The translations under genes and the position numbers were made by a program. From NCBI GenBank assembly GCA_947624225.1, contig CANQJF010000001.1, positions 1 through 64,000 on the forward strand: a stretch of DNA of 64,000 bases, given 5' to 3'. The notes beneath the pieces are model-generated. The model saw only the letters and a program-made list of their open reading frames with translations. It searched no databases and was not told where the DNA came from. Origin of the DNA: an uncultured Clostridia bacterium (lineage in GTDB: Bacteria > Bacillota > Clostridia > Christensenellales > Borkfalkiaceae). Positions 25,146 through 33,875 of this stretch are shown here, one piece after another (position 1 is the first letter of the stretch; every line of letters begins with the position of its first letter).

Positions 25146-26609
25146 GTGACAAGAATTATGGCGGATACAAAAAAAAGCAAACATGCGCGTGCCTCCGGCA
25201 GCCTGAACCTCATCCTATGGTTCTCTTTCACCGTCTTTGCTCTGATTTTGCTTGTGCTCTTTCTCGCGGTGCAGAGCCTGCTGTTGGGCAGCCGATATCG
25301 CGGAGAGGTCATCACGCAAATGCAGCAGGCGAGCCGTGAGATGACGGAAGTGCTGTCCGGGTCGGAAGAGGGCTTTTCGCTCGCGGTCTGGCGCCGCGTC
25401 AGGGAACTTGAAGATGACTATGACGTGCACTTCCTCCTCTTGTACACGGATGGGCGCAACGTGTTCTCCGACGGTGCGGAGGATGACAGCTACCCGGAAA
25501 TTGCCGAGTCGCTCAAAGAGCGCATCTATGCCGGCGGCAGCGACGTTGTCTTTGTCGAGGGGGATGTCGTCGCCTATGCCTCCGTTGTCACCATCGGCGG
25601 GCAAAATTACTTTCTGTATGTCTCCAACTCCATTGCGCAGGTCAATTCGTTGGAGGAAAGTCTGAGGTGGCTGTCGCTCGGCACCGGGCTATTCTCCGTC
25701 GTGCTCGCCTTTGTGGCGAGCGGATTTGTGGCAATGCTCATCACCAAGCCCGTGACCGAGGTCACGGAGCAGGCCAAGGAGCTTGCGCGGGGGAATTACG
25801 CCCTCGATTTCAAGCGCGATTATTTTTGTCTCGAAATGTCCGAGCTCTCGGATGCGCTCGATTATGCCCGCCGCGAGATCTCCCGCACGGATACCATGCA
25901 GAAAGAGCTCATTGCGAATGTCTCGCACGACTTTAAAACCCCGTTGACCATGATCAAGGCCTATGCCTCCATGATCCGCGAGATCTCGGGGGAGGATAAG
26001 GCAAAGCGCGAGGCGCATGCCGACGTCATCATCGAGGAGGCCGACCGCTTGACGGCGCTGGTCAACGACGTCTTGGACCTCGGCAAATTGCGGGCAGGCG
26101 GGAGCACGGCGCCCGTCGTGTTCAACCTCTCCGAAACGGTGTATAAGATTGTCGCCCGCTTTGATTACCTCTGTGAGACGCAGGGCTTTGTCTTTGAAAC
26201 GGACATCGCCGAGGATCGGTATGTGCTGGCCGACCGCAACCGTACCGAGCAGGTCATCTATAACCTCATCGGCAATGCCGTCAACTATACGGGAGAGGAC
26301 AAGCATGTCCGCATTCGCCTCATGGCGGCGGCAGACCGAACGCGTTTGGAGGTCGAGGATACGGGCAAGGGCATCCCCGCGGAGGAGCAGGCCACCATTT
26401 GGGACAGATACTATCGCAGCAGCGAGGCGCATCGGCGGCCCGTACAGGGCACCGGGCTGGGGCTGTCCATCGTAAAGGAGATTTTATTGCAGCAAAACTG
26501 CCCCTTCGGCGTGCAGTCGGAAGAGGGCAAGGGGAGCATTTTTTGGGTGGAATTTTCTCTTCCGCCCGAGGACGGCGAGGAGCTGCTTGGCGTCGAGGGC
26601 GCAAAATAG
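25146..26609 (+). CDS. Sensor histidine kinase (HAMP + HisKA + HATPase)
   Basis: LIANVSHDFKTPLTMIKAYASMI, NLIGNAVNYTGE, VEDTGKGIPAEE, GTGLGLSIVKEIL. Confidence 0.95.
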   Translation: MTRIMADTKKSKHARASGSLNLILWFSFTVFALILLVLFLAVQSLLLGSRYRGEVITQMQQASREMTEVLSGSEEGFSLAVWRRVRELEDDYDVHFLLLYTDGRNVFSDGAEDDSYPEIAESLKERIYAGGSDVVFVEGDVVAYASVVTIGGQNYFLYVSNSIAQVNSLEESLRWLSLGTGLFSVVLAFVASGFVAMLITKPVTEVTEQAKELARGNYALDFKRDYFCLEMSELSDALDYARREISRTDTMQKELIANVSHDFKTPLTMIKAYASMIREISGEDKAKREAHADVIIEEADRLTALVNDVLDLGKLRAGGSTAPVVFNLSETVYKIVARFDYLCETQGFVFETDIAEDRYVLADRNRTEQVIYNLIGNAVNYTGEDKHVRIRLMAAADRTRLEVEDTGKGIPAEEQATIWDRYYRSSEAHRRPVQGTGLGLSIVKEILLQQNCPFGVQSEEGKGSIFWVEFSLPPEDGEELLGVEGAK

Positions 26610-26623
26610 GAGGAAGAAAGTCT

Positions 26624-28012
26624 ATGGGGAAGCGACTGGGCGCGATACTTCTCGCGATTCCACTCTCTTGTGCGGGTATGTTTTGTATCCCGCGCACCCA
26701 AGAGGTTTTTGCAGGGACCAAATATCCGGAACGGGCCACGCTCTCGGGGCCCATGTTCTTGCGCGGGGACAGCGTCTCGCTCGAAAGTGAGCGCATCTCC
26801 CTTCGGGTCGACGAGCTCCCCGCCCAAGAGGATGCTCCGATTGCGGGCTCCATGGCGAGCGAGTTTGTGTTCTACAACCCCTCAAAAGAGGATGCCGCGC
26901 TGTGGCTCGCTTATCCCTGCCGGCAGGATACGGGCATGCCGCGCTTCGAGCTGGGCGGCGAGGAGATCTCGTCCGTCATCTCCATGCAAAATTATATCGG
27001 ATACTACAATCAGACGTACGATCTCACAAACGGTGTCAAGCAGATCTTGCGCAAACTCGGCGAGCGGGCGGGGGAGACCTCCGAAGAGGATCCCGTGCGG
27101 TTCTATTGCGACGATCTCAGCGTCAAGGATTATAAATTCTCCATCCAACTCTCGGAGGAGGCGCTGAGCGGGGTGGAGAAAAAACGCCCGCTGCTCGTCG
27201 CCACCTTTGATTGCGACCCCGTAAACACGCGCGTTTTCTCCTGCAACACGATGAGCTATGCGGTCGTCAACGGCCGCCTCGAACTCTCTTTCGAGTTGCA
27301 GCAGGGGGAGAATCAAGTCGGATTCTCCGTTGCGGGGGCGGATATCGAGCACCTCGGTTACACCGTCTATGCAGACCTTGCGCACAGCAAAGCCCTGCCT
27401 GTGCGTGTGTTTTGCGCGACCTATCCCACGACGTTCGGTCAATATGCGCGCTCCTTTCTGCCCGAGAACAATTTCTCCGTGAGCGAGAAAGATTGGGCAA
27501 CGGGCCTCGCCGAGATGCTGGCTGGCAGCACGGTGGGGTGCGTGGCATACGGAAAGCCGTGCAATTTGCGCGCGGAGGCCTTTATGGAGTGGGGGATCTA
27601 TTCCATCACCGTACCCGCGGGCGGCCGTGCCGTCAACACGGTGACGGTGCCCCTGTGCCCCGTCGCGGGGGAAAAGCGCTGGCAATACGATATCCTGCTC
27701 TCCCCGCTCTCGGATTGGGGACCATCCTCTTTCGACATCTCTCTCGCGACGCCCTATCATCTTGCTTACAGCAACCTGCTCTTTGAGCAAGACGGGCAGA
27801 ATTACTCTTTCTCGCGCGACCGCCTGCCCCTCGGCGAACTCACTTTCTCTCTCAGCGAAACAGAGGATAGGGGAGCGGAGACGCCCGATTACAGTCCCAT
27901 CTCGCCCAGCATGAGGCTTGCCTTTATTCTGCTCGGTGTCCTCGGTGGGCTGGCGGTGCTCGGCGGCACCGTCGCGGCAATCGTCGTGTGGAAGAAGAAG
28001 CGCCGCAAATAG
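26624..28012 (+). CDS. Secreted/membrane-anchored protein, uncharacterised
   Basis: Start ATG 26624 with AGGAGG upstream; N-terminal signal peptide MGKRLGAILLAIPLSCAGMF, C-terminal TM LAFILLGVLGGLAVLGGTVAAIVVWKKKRRK. Confidence 0.7.
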   Translation: MGKRLGAILLAIPLSCAGMFCIPRTQEVFAGTKYPERATLSGPMFLRGDSVSLESERISLRVDELPAQEDAPIAGSMASEFVFYNPSKEDAALWLAYPCRQDTGMPRFELGGEEISSVISMQNYIGYYNQTYDLTNGVKQILRKLGERAGETSEEDPVRFYCDDLSVKDYKFSIQLSEEALSGVEKKRPLLVATFDCDPVNTRVFSCNTMSYAVVNGRLELSFELQQGENQVGFSVAGADIEHLGYTVYADLAHSKALPVRVFCATYPTTFGQYARSFLPENNFSVSEKDWATGLAEMLAGSTVGCVAYGKPCNLRAEAFMEWGIYSITVPAGGRAVNTVTVPLCPVAGEKRWQYDILLSPLSDWGPSSFDISLATPYHLAYSNLLFEQDGQNYSFSRDRLPLGELTFSLSETEDRGAETPDYSPISPSMRLAFILLGVLGGLAVLGGTVAAIVVWKKKRRK

Positions 28013-28029
28013 AAAATTCATCGAAAAAC

Positions 28030-28066
28030 AACATCGGCGCTCCGCGCAAAGCGGAACGCCGATGTT
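28030..28066. terminator. Strong intrinsic terminator
   Basis: AACATCGGCG CT CCGC GCAAA GCGG AA CGCCGATGTT followed by TTAACTTTT. Confidence 0.8.
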
Positions 28067-28237
28067 TTAACTTTTGCGGCAAGCCCACTCCCCAATGTGA
28101 GCGCACCGATTTTTCCATGAAAGCGTTCTTATTATAGCTCATTCCCGCGAGTTTGTCAACACTTCGTCCAAAAATATCTCCTAAAAAATTCCCGCGTTTT
28201 GGCAAAAAAATTATTTCCCGAAAATGGGGCGGAATGC

Positions 28238-28266
28238 TTGCCAAAGTGTACGACTTATGCTATAAT
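28238..28266 (+). promoter_or_regulatory. SigA-type promoter
   Basis: TTGCCA - 17 bp - TATAAT. Confidence 0.65.
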
Positions 28267-28270
28267 ACAC

Positions 28271-28372
28271 TCACCTAAACGGGAAGAGCGATCTGACCGC
28301 AAAGGGCACAAACGAAGATCTTTCGCGGCACCGCGGCCGCACTGTCTCCTTTTGCCCTTTGGGTGAAAGGAG
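28271..28372 (+). promoter_or_regulatory. Structured 5' UTR candidate upstream of TM1266-like gene
   Basis: 9-bp stem CAAAGGGCA (28300-28308)/TGCCCTTTG (28353-28361) enclosing CGAA-GATC-TTTCG and GCGG/CCGC hairpins, between promoter and RBS; outer TCACC/GGGTGA pairing possible. Confidence 0.4.
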
Positions 28373-28378
28373 TTTTTT

Positions 28379-28627
28379 ATGGAAGAAAAGCGCATCTGTG
28401 TCCTGTCCGTCATCATAGAAGATCGCAACATTGCGCCTCGCGTCAATGGCTATCTCTCGGAATACGGAGAATACATTGTGGGGAGAATGGGCATCCCATA
28501 TCATGAGAAGCATGTCTCGGTGCTCGCCGTTGTCTTGGATGCGCCGCCCTCCGTCGTCAATGCTCTAACGGGCAAACTCGGAAATCTCGATGGCGTCTCC
28601 GCCCGGTCGCTCTTCGGCAAAGTTTAA
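28379..28627 (+). CDS. TM1266-family iron-only hydrogenase system regulator-like protein
   Basis: RICVLSVIIEDRNIAPRVNGYLSEYGEYIVGRMGIPYHEKHVSVLAVVLDAPPSVVNALTGKLGNLDGVSARSLF. Confidence 0.8.
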   Translation: MEEKRICVLSVIIEDRNIAPRVNGYLSEYGEYIVGRMGIPYHEKHVSVLAVVLDAPPSVVNALTGKLGNLDGVSARSLFGKV

Positions 28628-28701
28628 GGCCTATGAGCGAAAACGGGCATACCATGTCCGCAAATGCACGTTATAAAACTTTTTTTCAAAGGAGTAAATA
28701 T

Positions 28702-29778
28702 ATGAAAAGATCGTTTGCTGTTTTCACGGCCGCGCTTCTCGCCGCGGCAACGCTGTCGCTCGGGGCATGCGAGCTCACGCTCCCCGATGCGCCCACCTCC
28801 GACGGTCCCGCGCCCGAGGCCGTCACCCTGAGCGTTTATGCGCCCGACGGTGCTCCCGCGCTCGCCCTTGCGAACTTCATTGAGGACAAGGGGGCTGCCG
28901 CACGTTCCGCCGACCCTCAGCCCACGCACACTTTCACCTATGATATTCACGTCGTTGACGCGAATCAGATCGTGAGCTTTGTGACGGGGGAGGCTCCCAA
29001 GGCCGACTTCTGCATCCTGCCCCTCAACGCGGCCTCCCTCCAACTCGGCACGGGCGAGGCCTACAAGATGGCGGGAACGGTCACCAACGGCAATCTGTAT
29101 TTTATCACGACGGGCGAAAACCCCGCGCTCACCGAGGAAAATCTTGATACCCTCGTCGGCAAAAAACTCGGCGTCGTCCAACTTCCCAATGTGCCCGGGC
29201 TCACCCTCCGCGCAACGCTCAAAGACCATGATATTCCCTTTCAAGTGATCGAGAGCGCGCAGGCACAAGCCGATGCAGCCAAGGTCAATCTCGTGCCCTT
29301 TGCCCCCGATAATGTGACGCCGACGGGCGGATGCGACTACTATCTCGTTCCCGAGCCCGCGGCAAGCGCCAAGATAAAGGGGACGGCCTCCACGGCCAAG
29401 CCTTTCAAGGCGGCGGGGGATTTGCAGGCCATCTATGGCGAGGGGGGCTATCCGCAGGCCGTGCTCGTCGTCAAAAACAGCGTCGTCGAACAGTACGCGG
29501 ATGCGGTGGACGAAGTCGGGATCGCGCTTTCCCGCAGTGAAGATTACCTCAAAAATGCCGAGCCCGCCAAGCTCATCGACCTGCTCGCATCCAAGCGCAC
29601 CGAGGGGCTCACGCCCTCCTTTAACGCCAACAATCTCACCAAGGAAGTCGTGGCGCATTGCTCCGTCCGCTATACGCCCGCAAAGGACTGCAAGGCGGCC
29701 GTGCTCGCTTTCCTGCAAAAACTCATGGAAGTCGACGCGACATCTGCCAAGGTACCCGCAGATAAATTCTTTCTTTGA
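28702..29778 (+). CDS. ABC transporter substrate-binding lipoprotein (NMT1/THI5-like)
   Basis: MKRSFAVFTAALLAAATLSLGAC lipobox; followed by permease and ATPase genes. RBS AAAGGAG. Confidence 0.8.
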   Translation: MKRSFAVFTAALLAAATLSLGACELTLPDAPTSDGPAPEAVTLSVYAPDGAPALALANFIEDKGAAARSADPQPTHTFTYDIHVVDANQIVSFVTGEAPKADFCILPLNAASLQLGTGEAYKMAGTVTNGNLYFITTGENPALTEENLDTLVGKKLGVVQLPNVPGLTLRATLKDHDIPFQVIESAQAQADAAKVNLVPFAPDNVTPTGGCDYYLVPEPAASAKIKGTASTAKPFKAAGDLQAIYGEGGYPQAVLVVKNSVVEQYADAVDEVGIALSRSEDYLKNAEPAKLIDLLASKRTEGLTPSFNANNLTKEVVAHCSVRYTPAKDCKAAVLAFLQKLMEVDATSAKVPADKFFL

Positions 29779-30542
29779 GGGATGATTTGAAGCGCGCATT
29801 GTTGAAAAATTTCGCACTTTCCGTGGCGGCGGTCCTCACCATGCTCTTGGTGTGGGTCGTCGCCTACTTTGTCGTGCGCAACGACTATGTGTTGCCCTCG
29901 CTTTCGGAGACATGCCGCGAAGTGGGCAGACTATTTTCCGAGGCCGACTTTTGGATGGCATTTTCGAACACGCTCCTCCGCACGGCCGTGGCCTTTTTGG
30001 TTGCGCTCGTCTTGGGGATCGTACTCGCTCTGATCGCCAACCTTTGGACATGGGTACGGGCTTTTCTGTCTCCCATCGTCTCTGTGCTCCGCACCGTCCC
30101 CACGATGGCGGTCATTCTGATGCTGCTTCTGTGGACAACGCCGCGCGTCGCACCCGTCATCGTCTCTCTGTTGGTGCTCATGCCGGCCGTCTATGCTACA
30201 ACGCTTTCGAGCCTCAACGAGGTCACGGCGGAATACGGCGTTCTCGCGCAGACCTTTCGCATCCCGGCATGGAAACGCGCATGGAAGATGTATCTTCCCC
30301 TCGTTGCGCCCCCCGTTTTCGGACAGGCCGGTTCCATTTTCTCAATGGGGCTCAAAATCACCGTATCGGGAGAAGTGCTTTCCAACACATTCCAAAGTCT
30401 CGGCGGCATGATGCAGGAGGCCAAGATGTTTGTGATGATGCCCCGTTTGATGGCGCTCACGCTCAGCACGGTCGTGGTCGGCTTTTTGCTTGAAGCCGTT
30501 TGCCTGCTTATCTATAAGCTCATCGTGAGGTGGAGAGGATGA
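29775..30542 (+). CDS. ABC transporter permease (SsuC/TauC-type)
   Basis: Multi-TM, LPSLSETCREVGRLF, inner-membrane coupling motif EYGVLAQTFRIPAWKRAWKMYLPLVAPPVF. Confidence 0.9.
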   Translation: MRDDLKRALLKNFALSVAAVLTMLLVWVVAYFVVRNDYVLPSLSETCREVGRLFSEADFWMAFSNTLLRTAVAFLVALVLGIVLALIANLWTWVRAFLSPIVSVLRTVPTMAVILMLLLWTTPRVAPVIVSLLVLMPAVYATTLSSLNEVTAEYGVLAQTFRIPAWKRAWKMYLPLVAPPVFGQAGSIFSMGLKITVSGEVLSNTFQSLGGMMQEAKMFVMMPRLMALTLSTVVVGFLLEAVCLLIYKLIVRWRG

Positions 30543-31207
30543 AACTCGAAAATGTTTGCAAGCGTTACGGCGAAAAACTTGCCCTCGATGGGATCACCTT
30601 GGAGATCGAAAGGGGAAGAATTACCGCCGTCCTCGGGGAAAGCGGAGCGGGAAAGACCACGCTTCTCAACGTGCTCGCCGATTTGGTGCCTTTCGACGGC
30701 AGTAAGAAAGATTTTCCCGCCGTTTCCTATCTCTTTCAGGACGACAAACTTTTGCCCAATCTTACGGTGGAAAAGAACTTGCGCCTTGTTTTGGACAAAA
30801 GCCGGTGGGGGGAGATTGGCCCCATGCTCGGGAAAGTGGGGCTTGCGGGCAAAGAAAAACGCTACCCCAATTCTCTATCGGGCGGCGAGCGGCGGCGCGT
30901 GGCCATTGCCCGTGCCTTTCTCTATCCGCACGGACTTCTTTTGATGGACGAACCATTCTCTTCCCTCGACCTCTCCCTCAAAAAGACGCTCATCGAGCTC
31001 GTCGCCTCCCTCTGGCGGGAGCGTGGGGATACCGTCGTATTCGTGACCCACGATGTCCGCGAAGCCACGCTTCTCTCGCATCGCGCGGTTGTTCTCAAAG
31101 GGGGGCGGATCGTTGCAGACCACAGGATCTCGGGAGAACCCCCGCGGGATTTCTATGCCGAATGCCCGGAAACCCAATGGCTGATCCGCTCTCTGATGAA
31201 TTCCTGA
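30530..31207 (+). CDS. ABC transporter ATP-binding protein
   Basis: GESGAGKTTLLNVLA, LSGGERRRVAIARAFLYPHGLLLMDEPFSSLD. Confidence 0.95.
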   Translation: MERMKLENVCKRYGEKLALDGITLEIERGRITAVLGESGAGKTTLLNVLADLVPFDGSKKDFPAVSYLFQDDKLLPNLTVEKNLRLVLDKSRWGEIGPMLGKVGLAGKEKRYPNSLSGGERRRVAIARAFLYPHGLLLMDEPFSSLDLSLKKTLIELVASLWRERGDTVVFVTHDVREATLLSHRAVVLKGGRIVADHRISGEPPRDFYAECPETQWLIRSLMNS

Positions 31208-31240
31208 AATACCCCCGATCTGTTTTTTGGGTCCTCATTT

Positions 31241-31510
31241 TTGTCCGGGAAAGCGTATCGCCCCAACATCGTCGCAAAGCCCCCGCAGAGGGGTAGTTTG
31301 GATATTTTTGAGCAACGGAAAATCTGTTGCTCTTTCTCTGAGGAAATCGAGAAAGCGAAGAACACACACGCAAGGGCAGCCGCAGAACACGAGAGACCGC
31401 AAGTTGACGTGGCGGAAAGTTTGAAAAAATTTGCCGAGTTGCGCGATTCCGGCATCATCACCGAGGAAGAGTTTCAGCAGAAAAAGAACGAGCTTTTGGG
31501 AAAAATATAG
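31241..31510 (+). CDS. SHOCT-domain small protein (start uncertain, possible gene remnant)
   Basis: C-terminus ESLKKFAELRDSGIITEEEFQQKKNELLGKI is a canonical SHOCT motif; TTG start and no clear RBS. Confidence 0.5.
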   Translation: MSGKAYRPNIVAKPPQRGSLDIFEQRKICCSFSEEIEKAKNTHARAAAEHERPQVDVAESLKKFAELRDSGIITEEEFQQKKNELLGKI

Positions 31511-31629
31511 CAAAAAAACTTTGGCGTACAGCACGCTTTATTAGGAATGCGAATTTAAGGGAGACAGGTGTCTCCCTTGTTTTTCTCTATGATACACCGA
31601 GGGTTCTTTCTGTTTTTTGGAACGAATGT

Positions 31630-31658
31630 TTGACAAACAGTTGGGCATGTTGTATAAT
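31630..31658 (+). promoter_or_regulatory. SigA-type promoter upstream of Y-family polymerase
   Basis: TTGACA - 17 bp - TATAAT. Confidence 0.75.
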
Positions 31659-31675
31659 AGATGAGGGAGGACCGC

Positions 31676-33178
31676 ATGGAAAACAGGACTTATATTGCCA
31701 TTGATTTAAAGTCTTTTTACGCTTCCGTCGAGTGTGTGGCACGCCATCTCGATCCTCTCACGACGCACCTCGTCGTCGCCGATGAAAGCAGAACGGACAA
31801 GACGATCTGTCTCGCCGTTTCCCCCGCGTTGAAAGAGTATGGCATCCCCGGCCGCCCCCGCCTCTTCGAAGTCGTCCAAAGGGTGCAGAAGATCAATCAA
31901 GAGCGGAGGCAGCGCGCACCGGGGCATAGGCTCGCAGGCAGCTCCTTTCGGAAAGCGGAATTACAGAACGATCCCGCGCTGGCGCTCGATTATATCGTTG
32001 CCAAGCCTCAGATGGGCGTCTATGAGAAGATCAGTGCGCACGTCTTTGATATTTACCAACAGTATATCGCGCCCGAGGACATCCATGTCTATTCGATAGA
32101 CGAGGTATTCATAGACGTCACGGGATATCTCAAAACGTATGGCATGACCGCGCATGAGCTGGGCATGAAGATGATCCGAGAAGTGCTCTCTCAGACGGGC
32201 ATCACCGCAACGGCCGGGATCGGCACCAATCTATACCTCTGCAAGGTGGCAATGGATATTGTCGCTAAGCACATTCCGCCCGACAAGGATGGTGTACGAA
32301 TTGCCGAATTGGACGAGATGAGCTACCGCAAACTGCTCTGGTCGCACCTTCCTCTCACGGATTTTTGGCGCGTCGGCCATGGCTATGCGAGGAAGTTGGA
32401 GGAACACGGATTGTATACGATGGGGGACGTTGCCCGCTGTTCGCTCACAAACGAGAAGCTGCTCTACAAGCTCTTCGGGGTCAATGCGGAATTGCTCATC
32501 GATCATGCCTGGGGCTGGGAGCCCTGTACCATGTCCGCGATCAAGGCTTACAGAGCGAGTTCAAACAGCCTCGGCTCGGGGCAGGTGTTGCAGTGCCCGT
32601 ATCCCTTTGAAAAGGGAAAACTCGTGGTGCGCGAAATGACGGATCTGCTCGTTCTCGAAATGGCCGAGAAGCGCCTTGTGACCAATCAAATGACCTTGGG
32701 GATCTACTATGACGTCGAAAGCCTTCGGGATTCCGCGATCCGAAAAAACTACCGCGGCGAGGTCGTCACGGATGGCTATGGGCGCCAAGTGCCGAAGCCC
32801 GTCCGCGGCTCTGTCCACTTAAAGAGCTACACCTGTTCCGCGCGCATTATCATGGACGAGATGTCAAATCTATATGATCGGATCGTCAACAGAGATCTTC
32901 TCATCAGAAAAATTTATGTGACGGCGGCCCGCGTGATCGACCGCGACGAGATCCCCATGGAGAAGCCGCAGCAGATGGACCTCTTCACCGATTATGCGGC
33001 GGAGGCGGAGCAGGCCAAGCAAGAGGAGGAGGCCATCGAACGGGAGAAGCGGGTGCAGGAGGCTGTCTTGTCGGTGCATAAGAAATTCGGAAAGAACGCA
33101 CTCATCCGCGGCATGGACCTTGAAGAGGGGGCCACCACCTTGGAGCGGAACAACCAGATAGGAGGGCATAAGAAATGA
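31676..33178 (+). CDS. Y-family DNA polymerase (UmuC/DinB-like)
   Basis: YIAIDLKSFYASVECVARHLDPLTTHLVVAD, DIHVYSIDEVFIDVTGYL. Confidence 0.92.
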   Translation: MENRTYIAIDLKSFYASVECVARHLDPLTTHLVVADESRTDKTICLAVSPALKEYGIPGRPRLFEVVQRVQKINQERRQRAPGHRLAGSSFRKAELQNDPALALDYIVAKPQMGVYEKISAHVFDIYQQYIAPEDIHVYSIDEVFIDVTGYLKTYGMTAHELGMKMIREVLSQTGITATAGIGTNLYLCKVAMDIVAKHIPPDKDGVRIAELDEMSYRKLLWSHLPLTDFWRVGHGYARKLEEHGLYTMGDVARCSLTNEKLLYKLFGVNAELLIDHAWGWEPCTMSAIKAYRASSNSLGSGQVLQCPYPFEKGKLVVREMTDLLVLEMAEKRLVTNQMTLGIYYDVESLRDSAIRKNYRGEVVTDGYGRQVPKPVRGSVHLKSYTCSARIIMDEMSNLYDRIVNRDLLIRKIYVTAARVIDRDEIPMEKPQQMDLFTDYAAEAEQAKQEEEAIEREKRVQEAVLSVHKKFGKNALIRGMDLEEGATTLERNNQIGGHKK

Positions 33179-33585
33179 GCGATACCGACCGCTACCGTGA
33201 TATCATCGGCTTGCCTCACCACCGGTCCGATCAATTCCCGCACATGCCCCTTGCGCAGCGCGCGGCGCAGTTTTCTCCCTTTGCCGCATTGAGGGGGTAT
33301 GAAGATGAGATCGAGGAGACGAAGCGGTCCACGGAGGCAAGGCGAGATCCCGATGAAACAGACGCGGAAGAGCTCAACGGGAAGTTGCTTTCCCTAAAAG
33401 CGCGGCTTAACGAACGTCCGCGCATCAAAGTTGTTTATTTTCAAGCGGACGAACGCAAGGAGGGGGGCGCCTACATCACATTCGAGGGTGACCTGAAAAA
33501 AATCGATGAATACGCCGAGCGGCTGATCATGTCGGACGGCATCACGATATCGTTCGGAGATATTGTCAAAATAGAGGATATTTGA
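33175..33585 (+). CDS. YolD-like protein
   Basis: DIIGLPHHRSDQFPHMPLAQRAAQFSPFAALRGYEDEI, overlapping the polymerase gene by 4 bp, a common pairing. Confidence 0.8.
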   Translation: MSDTDRYRDIIGLPHHRSDQFPHMPLAQRAAQFSPFAALRGYEDEIEETKRSTEARRDPDETDAEELNGKLLSLKARLNERPRIKVVYFQADERKEGGAYITFEGDLKKIDEYAERLIMSDGITISFGDIVKIEDI

Positions 33586-33656
33586 ATCGACCGTGGGCGC
33601 GCGGGGATGGGGCAGAGCGCACGGCCGTTTGAAATGCAGCGTGTAAAATGTAAAAT

Positions 33657-33684
33657 AAGGGACAGCTTCAAAAGCTGTCCCTTT
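33657..33684. terminator. Intrinsic terminator
   Basis: AAGGGACAGCTT ... AAGCTGTCCCTT inverted repeat. Confidence 0.7.
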
Positions 33685-33707
33685 GCAATGTCGCTATCTT
33701 GCGACGA

Positions 33708-33783
<76 letters not shown>

Positions 33784-33875
33784 AACTCATGTTACCTATA
33801 TAGTATAGTAAAATCCGCGCGCTCCGTCAAGCGATAATGCACGGTTTTTTGCAAATTTCGATGAACTTTTTTGCT

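Noticed and set aside
26399-26623. N-terminal extension of the 537-aa ORF over the histidine kinase end
   Set aside because: Out-of-frame overlap with the kinase C-terminus; a good RBS and signal peptide mark the real start at 26624.
28379-28627. TPP riboswitch upstream of the THI5-like transporter
   Set aside because: The leader lacks the CUGAGA and CCUGAUCUGG-type TPP signatures in the sense orientation; listed only as an unassigned structured leader.
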